From contig NZ_QURO01000004.1 in assembly GCF_003426945.1 (NCBI RefSeq), forward strand, positions 1,909,501 to 1,973,500: 64,000 nt of DNA, read 5' to 3'. Within the stretch, counting starts at the first letter, position 1. Every line of letters begins with the position of its first letter. The stretch is from Thermus sediminis. Lineage in GTDB: Bacteria > Deinococcota > Deinococci > Deinococcales > Thermaceae. The notes beneath the pieces are model-generated. The model saw only the letters and a list, made by a program, of their open reading frames with translations, made no database searches and was not told the DNA's origin. The translations under genes and the position numbers were made by a program. Shown one piece after another: positions 24,484 to 33,922 of the stretch.

Positions 24484-25604
24484 AGACCAAGGCCGCGGTC
24501 CTGTTGGAGATGGGCAGACCCATGCCCTATGCGGCGACGAGGCCCTTGGAGGTCCTCGAGGTGGACCTGGAGGGGCCAGGGCTGGGAGAGGTCCTGGTGG
24601 AGGTGAAGGCGGCGGGGCTTTGCCACTCGGACCTTTCCGCCGTGGACGGCACCCGCCCCTGGCCCTTGCCCCTCGTCCTGGGCCACGAGGCGGCGGGGAT
24701 CGTGCGGGCGGTGGGGCCTGGGGTTGGGGACCTAGCCGAGGGCGACCACGTGGTCTTTTCCTTCGTCCCCATGTGCGGGAACTGCCGCTACTGCGCGGCT
24801 GGAAGGCCCCATCTATGCGAACGGGGGGTGCAGGCCAACCGCGAGGGAAGGCTCCTCACCGGGGCCCGTAGGTTCTCCCTGGAGGGCAGGCCCCTGCACC
24901 ACCACCTGGGGGTGGCGGCCTTCAGCCAGTTCACGGTGGCGGCCAGGGAGTCCCTGGTCCCCATTCCCAAGGAGGTGCCCCTGGAAACGGCGGCCCTCTT
25001 TGGGTGCGCCGTGGCCACGGGCGTGGGGGCTGTCCTCAACACGGCCCGGGTGGAGGAGGGGGCCAGCGTCGCCGTCCTCGGCCTGGGGGGCGTGGGCCTG
25101 GCCGCGGTGATGGGGGCGGCCTTGGCGGGGGCCCACCCCATTGTGGCCGTGGACCTCCTCCCCCACAAGGTGGAGCTGGCCAGGGGTCTGGGGGCGACCC
25201 ATGGCGTCGTCGTGGGGGATGGGGATGCCGCGGAGGCGGTGCGGGAGATCACGGGGGGCGGGGCGGACTACGCCTTTGAGACCGCGGGCTCGGTGGCGGC
25301 CATGGAGCTGGCCTACAGGGCCACCCGGAGGGGCGGGGTGACGGTGACCGTGGGCCTGCCTCAACCGGAGAGGATGCTGGCCCTGCCCGCCGTGGGCCTC
25401 ACCGCGGAGGAGCGGACGCTGAAGGGGAGCTACATGGGCTCCTCCAATCCCCGCCGCGATGTGCCCCGCTTCCTGGCCCTGTACCGGGCGGGGAGGCTGC
25501 CCGTGGACCGCCTGTTGACGGGGACCCTGCCCCTGGAGGCCATCAACGAGGGGTTGGACCGGCTGGCCCAGGGGGAGGCGGTGCGGCAGATCGTGATTCC
25601 CTAG
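24480..25604 (+). CDS. Zinc-dependent alcohol dehydrogenase (class III-like MDR family)
   Basis: A 374-residue NAD(P)-dependent medium-chain dehydrogenase. Catalytic zinc ligands are the Cys in G-L-C-H-S-D (about 43), the His in L-G-H-E-A-A-G (about 64) and the Cys in F-G-C-A-V-A-T-G. The structural zinc lobe is M-C-G-N-C-R-Y-C-A-A-G-R-P-H-L-C. The cofactor fold has G-L-G-G-V-G-L. GTG start is set by GGAGGTGAAGGG. It is followed 51 bases later by an aldehyde dehydrogenase, so alcohol-to-acid oxidation is the likely joint role; the actual alcohol is unknown. Confidence 0.9.
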   Translation: MKTKAAVLLEMGRPMPYAATRPLEVLEVDLEGPGLGEVLVEVKAAGLCHSDLSAVDGTRPWPLPLVLGHEAAGIVRAVGPGVGDLAEGDHVVFSFVPMCGNCRYCAAGRPHLCERGVQANREGRLLTGARRFSLEGRPLHHHLGVAAFSQFTVAARESLVPIPKEVPLETAALFGCAVATGVGAVLNTARVEEGASVAVLGLGGVGLAAVMGAALAGAHPIVAVDLLPHKVELARGLGATHGVVVGDGDAAEAVREITGGGADYAFETAGSVAAMELAYRATRRGGVTVTVGLPQPERMLALPAVGLTAEERTLKGSYMGSSNPRRDVPRFLALYRAGRLPVDRLLTGTLPLEAINEGLDRLAQGEAVRQIVIP

Positions 25605-25655
25605 AACGCTACCGACGGCTGGGAGGGCTAGAGTACGAAGGAGGAGGTGTTCATC

Positions 25656-27089
25656 TTGCCGGCTCTTGAAAAGGAGGTTTCCAGGGAGGCCCTGATCGGC
25701 GGGGCCTGGCGGCCCCTAAAAGAGCGGTTCCCGGTGGTCTCCCCGGCCACCGGGGAGGTGGTGGCCGAGGTGGCGGACTGCGGGGAAAAGGAGGCCCGGG
25801 AGGCCTTGGAGGAGGCGGTGGCGGCCTTTTCCACCTGGAGCCGGGCCACGGCCTATGAAAGGGCCCGGGTGCTCAGGCGCTGGTGGGAGCTCATCCTGGA
25901 GCACCGGGAACCCCTGGCCCGGCTCATGGCCCTGGAGATGGGCAAACCCCTAAAGGAGGGGAGGGGGGAGGTGGTCTACGCCGCGGGCTTCGTGGAGTGG
26001 TACGCGGAGGAGGCCAAGCGGATCTACGGGGAAACGGTCCCCTCCCAGTTCCCCCACAAGCGGATCCTGGTGCGCTACGAGCCCGTGGGGCCGGTCTATG
26101 GGATCACCCCCTGGAACTTCCCCGCGGCCATGGTGACCCGGAAGGTGGCCCCGGCCCTGGCGGCGGGGTGCACCTTCGTCCTCAAGCCCGCGGAGGAGAG
26201 CCCCCTGACCGCCTTGTACCTGGCCCGGCTCTTCCTGGAGGCGGGGGGGCCGCCCGGGGTCTTCCAGGTCCTCCCCACCTCCCGACCCGCCGAGGTCTCC
26301 CGGCCCTTCCTGGAGGACGAGAGGATCCCTAAGCTCACCTTTACCGGGAGCACCGAGGTGGGGCTTAGCCTCTACCGGGAGGCGGCCAAGACCCTGAAGC
26401 GGGTCTCCCTGGAGCTGGGCGGGGGGGCTCCGGTCCTGGTCTTCGCCGATGCCGATCTGGAGCGGGTGGTGGAGGAGACCCTGAGGGCCAAGTTCCGGAA
26501 CGCCGGGGAGTCCTGTGTGGCGGCGAACCGGATCTTTGTGGAGGCTGCGATCGCCGAGGCCTTCGCCGAGGCCTACGCCGAGAGGGTCCGGGCCCTCAGG
26601 ATGGGGGACCCCCTTTCCGAGGAGACGGACATCGGTCCCCTGGTGAACGAGGCGGCCCTCAGGAAGGTGCGGGCCCACGTGGAGGACGCCCTAGCCCTAG
26701 GGGCCTCCTTGGTGGTGGGCGGGGAGGCCAAGGGGCTCTTCTTCGCCCCCACGGTGCTTTTAGACGTGAAGCCGGAAAGCCTCCTCTTCCGGGAGGAGAC
26801 CTTCGGCCCGGTGGCCCCCCTCACGGTCTTCCGGACCGAGGAGGAGGCGGTGCGCTGGGCCAACGGCTTCCCGGTGGGGCTCGCCGCCTACGTGTTCACC
26901 CGGGACCTCTCCCGGGCCTTCCGGGTGGCCGAGGCCCTGGAGTACGGGATCGTGGGGGTGAACGACGGGGTGCCCTCCACGCCCCAGGCCCCCTTTGGGG
27001 GGAGGAAGCGCTCGGGGTTGGGGCGGGAAGGGGGGAAGTGGGGCCTAGAGGAGTACCTGGAGGTCAAGTACATCTCCTTGGGGCTTTAG
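25656..27089 (+). CDS. NAD(P)-dependent aldehyde dehydrogenase (succinate-semialdehyde dehydrogenase-like)
   Basis: A 477-residue aldehyde dehydrogenase of the GabD-like branch. Visible motifs are P-W-N-F-P-A-A-M (cofactor pocket), L-T-F-T-G-S-T-E-V-G, the general base in L-E-L-G-G-G-A-P, and the nucleophile Cys in N-A-G-E-S-C-V-A-A-N. TTG 25656 is preferred because AGGAGGT ends seven bases before it, whereas GTG 25647 overlaps that SD. It follows the alcohol dehydrogenase and directly abuts the truncated molybdenum hydroxylase gene. The aldehyde substrate cannot be read from sequence. Confidence 0.9.
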   Translation: MPALEKEVSREALIGGAWRPLKERFPVVSPATGEVVAEVADCGEKEAREALEEAVAAFSTWSRATAYERARVLRRWWELILEHREPLARLMALEMGKPLKEGRGEVVYAAGFVEWYAEEAKRIYGETVPSQFPHKRILVRYEPVGPVYGITPWNFPAAMVTRKVAPALAAGCTFVLKPAEESPLTALYLARLFLEAGGPPGVFQVLPTSRPAEVSRPFLEDERIPKLTFTGSTEVGLSLYREAAKTLKRVSLELGGGAPVLVFADADLERVVEETLRAKFRNAGESCVAANRIFVEAAIAEAFAEAYAERVRALRMGDPLSEETDIGPLVNEAALRKVRAHVEDALALGASLVVGGEAKGLFFAPTVLLDVKPESLLFREETFGPVAPLTVFRTEEEAVRWANGFPVGLAAYVFTRDLSRAFRVAEALEYGIVGVNDGVPSTPQAPFGGRKRSGLGREGGKWGLEEYLEVKYISLGL

Positions 27090-27123
27090 GAGCCGGGATC
27101 CCCGCTCTCCTTGGGTTTCCGCT

Positions 27124-28299
27124 TTGATGCCCAAGCGGAGGTACCTCACCTTCCCCTACGCCACCCCCGTGGCCCTGGTCTACGACTCGGGCAACTACGA
27201 GGAGGCCTTCCAGAAGGCCTTGGAGCTCGTGGGCTACTGGAACCTCCGCAAGGAGCAGGCGGAGCTCAGGGCCAAGGGGCGCTACCTGGGCATCGGCCTC
27301 TCCTGCTACATCGAGGCCTGCGGCCTCGCCCCCTCCAAGGTGGTGGGCCAGCTTGGGGCCCAGGCGGGGCTTTGGGAGAGCGCCCTGGTGCGGGTGGCCC
27401 CCACGGGCAAGGTGGAGGTCTACACGGGCAGCCACAGCCACGGCCAGGGGCACGAGACCGCCTTTAGCCAGGTGGTGGCCGACCTCTTGGGGGTTTCCCT
27501 GGAGGACGTGGAGATCGTCCACGGGGACACGGGCCGCATCCCCTTCGGCATGGGCACCTACGGCTCCCGGAGCGCCCCGGTGGGGCTTTCCGCCGTGGTC
27601 CGGGCGGTGGAGAAGGTCCTGGACAAGGCGAGGCGCATCGCCGCCCACCTCTTGGAGGTGGCCCCCGAGGACCTGGAGTACCGGGAGGGGCGGTTTGAGG
27701 TCAAGGGGGTGCCGGGGAAGGCCAAGGGCTTCCAGGAGGTGGCCCTCCAGGCCTACCTGGCCCACAACCTGCCTGAGGGGATGGAGCCGGGCCTGGAGGC
27801 CACGGCCTTCTTCGATCCCTCTAACTTCGTCTTCCCCTTCGGCACCCACGTGGCCGTGGTGGAGGTCTTCCCCGAGACCGGGGAGGTCAAGCTCCTCCGC
27901 TACGTGGCTGTGGACGACTGCGGCCCCCAGATCAACCCCCTCTTGGTCAAGGGGCAGGTGGAGGGGGGCGTGGTCCAGGGCATCGCCCAGGCCCTTCTGG
28001 AGGAGGGGGTGTACGACGAGAACGGCCAGCTCCTGACCACGAGCTACATGGAGTACGCCATGCCCAGGGCGGCCCACATCCCCCGGATCGAGCACGGCCA
28101 TACGGTGACGCCCTCCCCGGTGAACCCCCTGGGGGTCAAGGGGATTGGGGAGGCGGGGACCATCGCCGCGGCCCAGGCGGTGGTCAACGCGGTGATGGAC
28201 GCCCTTAGGCCCTTTGGGGTCCGGCATCTGGACATGCCCCTTACCCCGGAGAAGATCTGGCGGGCCCTTCGGGACAGGGTTCCCGTGGCTGCTGACTAG
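27124..28299 (+). pseudogene. coxL: 5'-truncated molybdenum hydroxylase large subunit (CoxL/XdhB type)
   Basis: A 391-codon frame matches only the C-terminal half of CO-dehydrogenase/xanthine-dehydrogenase large subunits, which are usually near 770-800 residues. It begins at the F-P-Y-A-T-P-V-A-L-V-Y-D-S-G-N-Y block and keeps G-Q-G-H-E-T-A-F (molybdopterin contact) and the C-terminal G-V-K-G-I-G-E-A-G with the catalytic-type glutamate. The N-terminal half, including the active-site loop (A-Y-x-C-S-F-R in true CoxL), is missing, and aldehyde dehydrogenase lies 34 bases upstream. No [2Fe-2S] small subunit is present. It is unlikely to be active unless complemented. Confidence 0.85.
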
Positions 28300-28310
28300 G
28301 GAGGTCTGGG

Positions 28311-29135
28311 ATGTACCCGGCAAGCTTCCGCTACCTCCGGCCGCAGACCCTGGACGAGGCCATCCGGCTTCTGGAGGAGAACCCGGAGGCCAAGCTCCTG
28401 GCGGGGGGGCACTCCCTGATCCCGGCCATGAAGCTCCGCCTGGCCACCCCTCCTCTCCTCGTGGACATTGGCCGCCTCCCCGAGCTTAAGGGGATCCGCG
28501 AGGAGGACGGGGCCTACTTCGTGGGGGCCCTCACCACCCACGCCGAGCTGGAGCGCTCCTCCCTCCCCCTCCTCCCCCTGGTGGCCCGGGTGATCGGGGA
28601 CCCCATGGTGCGCAACCTGGGCACCCTTGGGGGGAGCCTGGCCCACGCCGACCCCGCGGCGGACTACCCGGCGGCGGTCCTGGCCCTGGAGGCCGAGATC
28701 CTGGCCAGGGGGCCCAGGGGGGAGCGCTGGATCCCCGCCCGGGACTTCTTCCAGGGGATGTTCCAGACCGCCCTGGCCCCAGGCGAGGTCCTCGTGGGCC
28801 TAAGGGTCCCCAAGCTCCCCGGGTACCGCTTCGCCTACGAGAAGTTCCTCCACCCCGCCTCGGGCTACGCTGTGGTGGGCGTGGCGGCGGCGGTCCTCCA
28901 GGAGGGGGAGGCCCTCAAGGATGTCCGCCTGGGGGCCACCGGGGCGGCCTACGGGCCTTTCCGCCTGGAAGGGGTGGAGGCGGCCCTCAAGGGGGGTGCG
29001 GGCCCCGTGGAGGCCACCCGGGACTACACCCCCCCTGTCCCCCTGGCCGAGGACCGCTTCGCGAGCGCCGAGTACCGGCTCCACCTCCTCCGGGTCCTGG
29101 CCCGGCGGGCCCTGGAGAGGGCCCTGGCCGGATAG
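28311..29135 (+). CDS. coxM: Molybdenum hydroxylase FAD-binding medium subunit (CoxM-like)
   Basis: A 274-residue FAD subunit that passes electrons from the iron-sulfur subunit of a xanthine-oxidase-family enzyme. It opens M-Y-P-A-S-F-R-Y and carries both FAD motifs: A-G-G-H-S-L-I-P (about 32-39) and T-L-G-G-S-L-A-H-A-D-P-A-A-D-Y-P (about 104-119). It begins eleven bases after the truncated large subunit and is itself intact. Its partners (small subunit, whole large subunit) are absent here. Confidence 0.9.
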   Translation: MYPASFRYLRPQTLDEAIRLLEENPEAKLLAGGHSLIPAMKLRLATPPLLVDIGRLPELKGIREEDGAYFVGALTTHAELERSSLPLLPLVARVIGDPMVRNLGTLGGSLAHADPAADYPAAVLALEAEILARGPRGERWIPARDFFQGMFQTALAPGEVLVGLRVPKLPGYRFAYEKFLHPASGYAVVGVAAAVLQEGEALKDVRLGATGAAYGPFRLEGVEAALKGGAGPVEATRDYTPPVPLAEDRFASAEYRLHLLRVLARRALERALAG

Positions 29136-29174
29136 GGGTTCACCGGGCGGGCCTGGGGGGCTAACCTGGAGGCC

Positions 29175-30068
29175 ATGGACCCCAAGCCCGCCTTCGCCCT
29201 GGAAAGCCCCGCGGCGGTGGCCGCCCTCCTGGAGAGGGAGCGGTACATCGCCGAAGAGGGGCTTGCCGTCGCCACCTTCCTGGCCCTGCGCCTGGGGCGG
29301 CCCCTCCTCCTGGAGGGGGAGCCCGGGGTGGGGAAGACGGAGGTGGCCCGGGTCCTGTCCAAGGGCCTTGGGGTGCCCCTGGTGCGCCTCCAGTGCTACG
29401 AGGGGCTGGAGCTGGAGCAGGCCCTCTACGAGTGGGACCACGCCCGGCAACTTCTGGAGATCCGCCTCCTGGAGTCCTTGGGGGAGCGGGACCTGGACCG
29501 CCTGCGGGCGGGGGTCTACCGGGAGGAGTTCCTCCTGAAGCGGCCCATCCTGGAGGCCCTGGAGCTAGGGGAGGCGGTGCTCCTCATCGACGAGGTGGAC
29601 CGCACGGACGAGGCCTTCGAGGCCTTCCTCCTGGAGGTGCTCTCCGACTTCCAGGTCACCATTCCCGAGCTCGGCACCCTCAGGGCCAGGGCCCGGCCCC
29701 TGGTGGTCCTCACCTCCAACCGCACCCGGGAGCTCCACGATGCCCTGAGGCGGCGGTGCGTCTACTACTGGATCGACTACCCCTCCCTGGAGAAGGAGCT
29801 GAGGATCGTGCGGGCCCGGCTCCCCGAGCTCCCCGAGGCCCTGGCCCGCAAGGTGGTGGCCCTGGTGCAGCGGGTGCGGGGCCTGGGCCTCCTCAAGCCC
29901 CCTGGGGTGGCGGAGACCCTGGACCTCGCCGCCTCCCTCCTCGCCCTAGGGGTGGGGGACCTGGCCCCTGAGGCCCTGGACCCCGCCCTCGGGGCCCTCC
30001 TCAAGGCCCGGGAGGACGTGGAGAGGGTGCGGCGGGCCTTGGGGGACCTCCTCATGGCCCTCGGATGA
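29175..30068 (+). CDS. coxD: MoxR-family AAA+ ATPase (CoxD-like)
   Basis: A 297-residue AAA+ ATPase with Walker A G-E-P-G-V-G-K-T-E (about 50-58), Walker B L-L-I-D-E-V-D-R and sensor L-T-S-N-R-T-R-E. In carboxydotrophs CoxD helps assemble the copper-sulfur-molybdenum site of CO dehydrogenase together with CoxE and CoxF. The gene lies between coxM and coxE and overlaps coxE by four bases, which supports that maturation role even though the catalytic gene here is broken. Confidence 0.88.
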   Translation: MDPKPAFALESPAAVAALLERERYIAEEGLAVATFLALRLGRPLLLEGEPGVGKTEVARVLSKGLGVPLVRLQCYEGLELEQALYEWDHARQLLEIRLLESLGERDLDRLRAGVYREEFLLKRPILEALELGEAVLLIDEVDRTDEAFEAFLLEVLSDFQVTIPELGTLRARARPLVVLTSNRTRELHDALRRRCVYYWIDYPSLEKELRIVRARLPELPEALARKVVALVQRVRGLGLLKPPGVAETLDLAASLLALGVGDLAPEALDPALGALLKAREDVERVRRALGDLLMALG

Positions 30069-31156
30069 CCGACCCCCGTATCCTCGAGACCCCTCTTCTT
30101 CGAGGCCTCCTGGGGTTCGTGGGGGCCCTCCGCGCCGAGGGCCTCCACCCGGGGAGGGCCCAGGTCCAGGCCTGGCTCCAGGGCCTCCTCCTGGTCCCCT
30201 GGGAGGGGGAGGCCTTCTACCTGGCCTCCCGGGCCCTCCTCGTGGGGCGCAAGGAGGACTACGCCGCCTTTGACCGGGCCTTCCGCCGCTACTTCGGCCA
30301 CCTCAGGCCCAAGGCCCTTCCCCGGCCCCAGGCCCAGGGAACCCTTCCCGTCCTGGGCTCGGGGGAGGCGGAGGGGGAAGGGGTCCTGAAGGGGGCCTAC
30401 AGCCCCCTGGAGCGCCTCCTCAGGCGCCCCCTGGAGGGCCTGACCCCGGGGGAGGCCCTCCTCCTTGCCCGGTTGCTCGCCGCCCTGGCCTTCCCGCCCC
30501 CCCGCTTTGCGGCGAGGCGGAGGCGCCGGGCTCCCAAGGGGGAGAGGCTATCCCTCCCCGCCACGCTGCGGCGGGCCTTGAGGACCGGGGGGGACATCCT
30601 GGAGGCCCGCTTCCTCAGGCCCAGGCGCCAGGCCTACCGCTACTACGTCCTCCTGGACGTCTCGGGCTCCATGGCCCCCTACGCCCGGGCCCTCTTCCTC
30701 CTCCTCCAGGCCCTGAAGGGGCGGGGCCTCCCCCTGGAGGCCTTCGCCTTCGGCACCCGCCTCACCCGCATCACCCCCCTCCTCCCCCTGCCCCCCCAGG
30801 AGGCCCTCCCTGGGCTTGGCCGCCTGGCCGAGGACTTCGCCGGGGGGACGCGGCTCGGGGAGAGCCTCAGGGCCTTTCTGGAGGGCGAGGGGCGGAGGCT
30901 TGGCCGGCGGAGCCTCCTCCTCGTCCTGAGCGACGGCCTGGACCAGGGGGACCCTGAGGCGGTAGCCCGGGCCCTAGGGGCCCTGAGGCGGCGGGTGCGC
31001 CGGGTCTACTGGCTCAACCCCCTGGCGGGCCTCCCTGGGTACGCCCCCCTGGCCCGTGGGATGCGGGCAGCCCTGCCCTACCTGGACGCCCTCTTTCCTG
31101 CGGGGACGGGGGAGGAGCTTTTGGCCTTTCTCCGCCGCCTCAGGGACCTCCCCTGA
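30065..31156 (+). CDS. coxE: von Willebrand factor A-domain protein (CoxE-like)
   Basis: A 363-residue cytoplasmic protein with a C-terminal VWA domain from about residue 190. The metal-ion-dependent adhesion site reads L-D-V-S-G-S-M-A (about 197-204), with later G-G-T-R-L-G and L-S-D-G-L-D-Q-G-D. MoxR ATPases usually act with such VWA partners on metalloenzyme maturation. The ATG overlaps coxD. Its 3' end overlaps the convergent MocA-like gene by 17 bases. Confidence 0.88.
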   Translation: MTDPRILETPLLRGLLGFVGALRAEGLHPGRAQVQAWLQGLLLVPWEGEAFYLASRALLVGRKEDYAAFDRAFRRYFGHLRPKALPRPQAQGTLPVLGSGEAEGEGVLKGAYSPLERLLRRPLEGLTPGEALLLARLLAALAFPPPRFAARRRRRAPKGERLSLPATLRRALRTGGDILEARFLRPRRQAYRYYVLLDVSGSMAPYARALFLLLQALKGRGLPLEAFAFGTRLTRITPLLPLPPQEALPGLGRLAEDFAGGTRLGESLRAFLEGEGRRLGRRSLLLVLSDGLDQGDPEAVARALGALRRRVRRVYWLNPLAGLPGYAPLARGMRAALPYLDALFPAGTGEELLAFLRRLRDLP

Positions 31157-31909
31157 GGAGGGTGGCCGCCCCCCGGGCGAGGAGGCGGAGGGCGTCCCGC
31201 TCCGCCAAGAGGGGGCCGGCGTAGGCCCCGGGGCGGCCATAGAGGAGGAGGGCGGGCCCCAGGCGGAAGAGGGGGGTGCGCCGGAGGAGGGCCGGGTGGG
31301 GGGGCCGCGCCAGGGGAGGGGAGGGTGGGGGAGGGTCCAGCCCAGGGCCCGCACCAGGTGGGCGTAGGCCTCCCAGGTGTCCACGTCCAGGCTCCAGGGC
31401 CCCGGGCCCAGCTCCACCACCCGGGCCCCCAGGGCCAGGAGGAGGCCCTTGGCCCCCTGGTCGCCTTGGATCCGCCAGGCCTCCCTCCTGGCCTCCTTCC
31501 CCAGGAGGGCGGGGCTCATGGCCACTCCCCCGTGCCCCGAGAGGACCCCGGGTTCGCGAAAGGCCCTGAGGAGGGCTTCCAGTTCCCCTGGTCCCACGCC
31601 CCCTTGGTCGGCGGGGAGGACCAGGACCGGCCCCTCGGGGAGGGCCCGGAGCCCGGCCTTGAGGCTTTGGGAGAGGCCCAGGGCCCAGTTCCTGCTATGG
31701 GCCAGGCGGACCCCCCTCACCCCCTCCAGGGCCCGGCGGTGGAGAAGGGCCTCGTGGCCCAGGACCACGGCCACCTGCCCTGGGACGCTCTCCCGCAGGA
31801 GGAGGGCCATGCGGCGAAGGAGGGTGCCCTCGGGGGCGGGGAGGAGGAGCTTGGGGGCCCCCATGCGGCTTGCCCCCCCGGCAGCCAGGAGGAGGCCGTG
31901 GAGGCTCAC
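31140..31909 (-). pseudogene. MocA-like molybdenum cofactor nucleotidyltransferase with apparent frameshift
   Basis: The first 180 codons encode a nucleotidyltransferase of the MobA/MocA type: L-L-A-A-G-G-A-S-R-M-G-A-P-K (about 5-18), V-L-V-L-P-A-D-Q-G-G (about 94-103) and a terminal L-D-V-D-T-W-E-A-Y. After that the frame becomes proline-serine nonsense, while the neighbouring frame reads as normal protein (R-T-P-L-F-R-L-G-P-A-L-L-L-Y-G) and stops at 31140. The switch fits one missing base in the seven-G run near 31298-31304. Such proteins attach CMP or GMP to the cofactor of xanthine-oxidase-family enzymes. GTG start overlaps the xdhC stop. Confidence 0.7.
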
Positions 31910-32967
31910 GCCTTGTGGATCTTGCCGGGGCGGTGCCGGAGGGACCCCCCTTCGTAGCCCCGGGACACGGCCAAGACCTCCCCTAGGACCGAGAGGGCAA
32001 TCTCCTCGGGCCCCTCGGCCCCGATGTCCAGCCCCACGGGGTTGTGGATGCGGGCCATGGCCTCTGGCCCGAAGGCGAACCCCTCCTTCTCCAGGGCCTC
32101 CCGGAGCCTCTGGAAGCGGTCCCGGGGTCCCAGGACCCCGATGTAGGGGGCCTGGGAGCGGAGGGCGTAGGCCAGGGTTTTGCGGTCCCTTTCCAGGTGG
32201 TGGTTCATGATGACCGCATAGCTCTGGGGCCCGAGGAGGCCTTCGGGGAGGTCCTCGGGGTGGGCGAGGACCAGGCGGCAGCCGGGGAAGTTCCCCTCGT
32301 GGACGTAGGCCGCCCGGGGGTCCACCACGGTGACCTTGAAGCCGTAGCGCCGGGCCAGTTGGGCCAGGGGGATGGCGTCGTGCCCGCCCCCGAAGAGGAC
32401 GAGCTCCAGGGGAGGGGCGTGGGGGTCCAGGAAGACCTCGGCCCCCGCCACCTCCAGGAGCTTGGCCCTGGGGGTCTGGGCCGCCAGGAGCGCCTCCCCC
32501 AGGGCCTTGGTCCCCTCTTCCAACGCCCTGGGCTCCATCCTGCCCTCCCAACGCCCCTCCCGGTAGAGGAGGCGGCCCTCGCCGCCGGAGAGGGCGGTGG
32601 CCAGGAGGCTTGGCTCCTCCCCTCTGAGGCTCTCCAGGAAGGCCAGGAGGAGGGGGTCCGTGAGGGGTTCCAGGTAGACCTCCACGCTCCCCCCGCACCC
32701 CAGGCCGAGCCCCCAGACCGTATCCTCCTCCAGGTCGTAGGCTACCCGGAGGGGCCTTCCCGTCTCCATCACCTCCAGGGCCCTTTGGGCCACGTCGGGC
32801 TCCAGGCAACCCCCCGAGAGGCTGCAGACCGTGGTGGCGTCGGGGAGGACGAGCATCTTGGCCCCCTCCCTGCGGTAGGCAGAGCCCCGGACCCAGATGA
32901 CCGTGGCCAAGGCTCCCCGGTTGGGGGAGAGGGCTTCCAAAAGGCTTGCGATCTCGGCCGGGCTCAT
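31906..32967 (-). CDS. xdhC: XdhC/CoxF-family molybdenum cofactor insertion factor
   Basis: A 353-residue maturation protein. The N-terminal XdhC/CoxI domain has C-S-L-S-G-G-C-L-E-P-D-V (about 50-61) and L-G-C-G-G-S-V-E-V; the C-terminal half is a Rossmann-type domain with F-G-G-G-H-D-A-I-P-L-A. XdhC binds and sulfurates the cofactor before insertion into xanthine-dehydrogenase-type enzymes. ATG 32967 follows GGAGGG, and a TAAAAT element lies just upstream at 32983-32988. It is translationally coupled to the MocA-like gene, the usual XdhC-MocA pairing. Confidence 0.9.
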   Translation of the reverse strand: MSPAEIASLLEALSPNRGALATVIWVRGSAYRREGAKMLVLPDATTVCSLSGGCLEPDVAQRALEVMETGRPLRVAYDLEEDTVWGLGLGCGGSVEVYLEPLTDPLLLAFLESLRGEEPSLLATALSGGEGRLLYREGRWEGRMEPRALEEGTKALGEALLAAQTPRAKLLEVAGAEVFLDPHAPPLELVLFGGGHDAIPLAQLARRYGFKVTVVDPRAAYVHEGNFPGCRLVLAHPEDLPEGLLGPQSYAVIMNHHLERDRKTLAYALRSQAPYIGVLGPRDRFQRLREALEKEGFAFGPEAMARIHNPVGLDIGAEGPEEIALSVLGEVLAVSRGYEGGSLRHRPGKIHKA

Positions 32968-33103
32968 GGTGGTCCCCTCCATTTTAGGGTTTGCGGGTCC
33001 AGGAGGCGAGGGGGTGGGGCGGAGGCTGGCGGCGGGCGGGTTGCGTCCCGTGGGAGTGCGGGAGGCCCCATCGGCCCCCACCCAGACCCGGGAAGGGCCC
33101 CCG

Positions 33104-33922
33104 TCAGGACCTGGGCTCCCCCGGGCCTGCGTAGATGTTCATGCGGCCGGGGCGCAGGAAGCCCACCAGGGTGAGGCCGAAGGCCCGGGCCAGGGCCACG
33201 GCCAGGCTGGTGGGGGCGGAGACGGCGCAGAAGACCGGGATCCCCGCCATCACCGCCTTGGCCAGGAGCTCGTACCCCGCCCGGCCGCTCACCAGGAGGA
33301 GGTGGCCGTGGAGGGGAAGCCTCCCCTCCAGGAAGGCCCAGCCGATGAGCTTGTCCAGGGCGTTGTGCCGCCCCACATCTTCCCTAAGGGCTAGGAGACG
33401 CCCCTCCTGGTCGAAGAGGGCAGCGGCGTGGAGGCCCCCCGTGGCGCGGAAGAGGCGCTGGGCCTCCTGGAGGCGCTGGGGCAGGGTGAGGAGGAGCTCG
33501 GGGTCCACCCCTAGGGGCGGGGGAGGGGCGGAGCCCAGCCGGGCGGGGTCCAAGACCTCCCCCCGGCCACAGGCCCCGCAGGCGGAGCTGATGGCGAAGC
33601 GCCGCTCGGGAAGCGGGGGGATGGGGCGGCGGAGGAAGACCTGGAGGACGTTCTCCCGCTCCTCAGGGGGGAGGCTTCCGTCCGTGCAGGGGGCCATGGC
33701 CAGGATCTCCCCGGGCTCCCTCACCAGCCCCTCGGTATAGAGGAAGCCCGCCGCGAGCTCCACATCCTGCCCCGGGGTGCGGAGGAGGACCCCCAGGGGG
33801 GCCACCTCCTCCCGGTAGCGGAGCCGGATCTCCAGGGGGGCCTCGGCGGCCACCTCGTCCACGACCTCCCGCCACCTGCCCCCCTCGAGGCGGGCCACCC
33901 GGACCCTGGCCTTGGCCCTCAT
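33104..33922 (-). CDS. fdhD: Formate dehydrogenase accessory sulfurtransferase FdhD
   Basis: A 272-residue protein that passes sulfur from a cysteine desulfurase to the bis-MGD cofactor of formate-dehydrogenase-type enzymes. The essential C-x-x-C is present in S-S-A-C-G-A-C-G (about 113-120), with family blocks L-R-T-P-G-Q-D-V-E-L-A-A-G-F-L, D-V-G-R-H-N-A-L-D-K and S-G-R-A-G-Y-E-L. Its ATG overlaps the stop of the oxidoreductase gene upstream, so product and maturation factor are made together. Confidence 0.93.
   Translation of the reverse strand: MRAKARVRVARLEGGRWREVVDEVAAEAPLEIRLRYREEVAPLGVLLRTPGQDVELAAGFLYTEGLVREPGEILAMAPCTDGSLPPEERENVLQVFLRRPIPPLPERRFAISSACGACGRGEVLDPARLGSAPPPPLGVDPELLLTLPQRLQEAQRLFRATGGLHAAALFDQEGRLLALREDVGRHNALDKLIGWAFLEGRLPLHGHLLLVSGRAGYELLAKAVMAGIPVFCAVSAPTSLAVALARAFGLTLVGFLRPGRMNIYAGPGEPRS

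Noticed and set aside
30974-32809. 611-codon minus-strand frame taken as one protein
   Set aside because: Only the middle (MocA-like) part is coding; the first half is antisense to nothing but out of frame with xdhC and the end is out of frame after the apparent frameshift.
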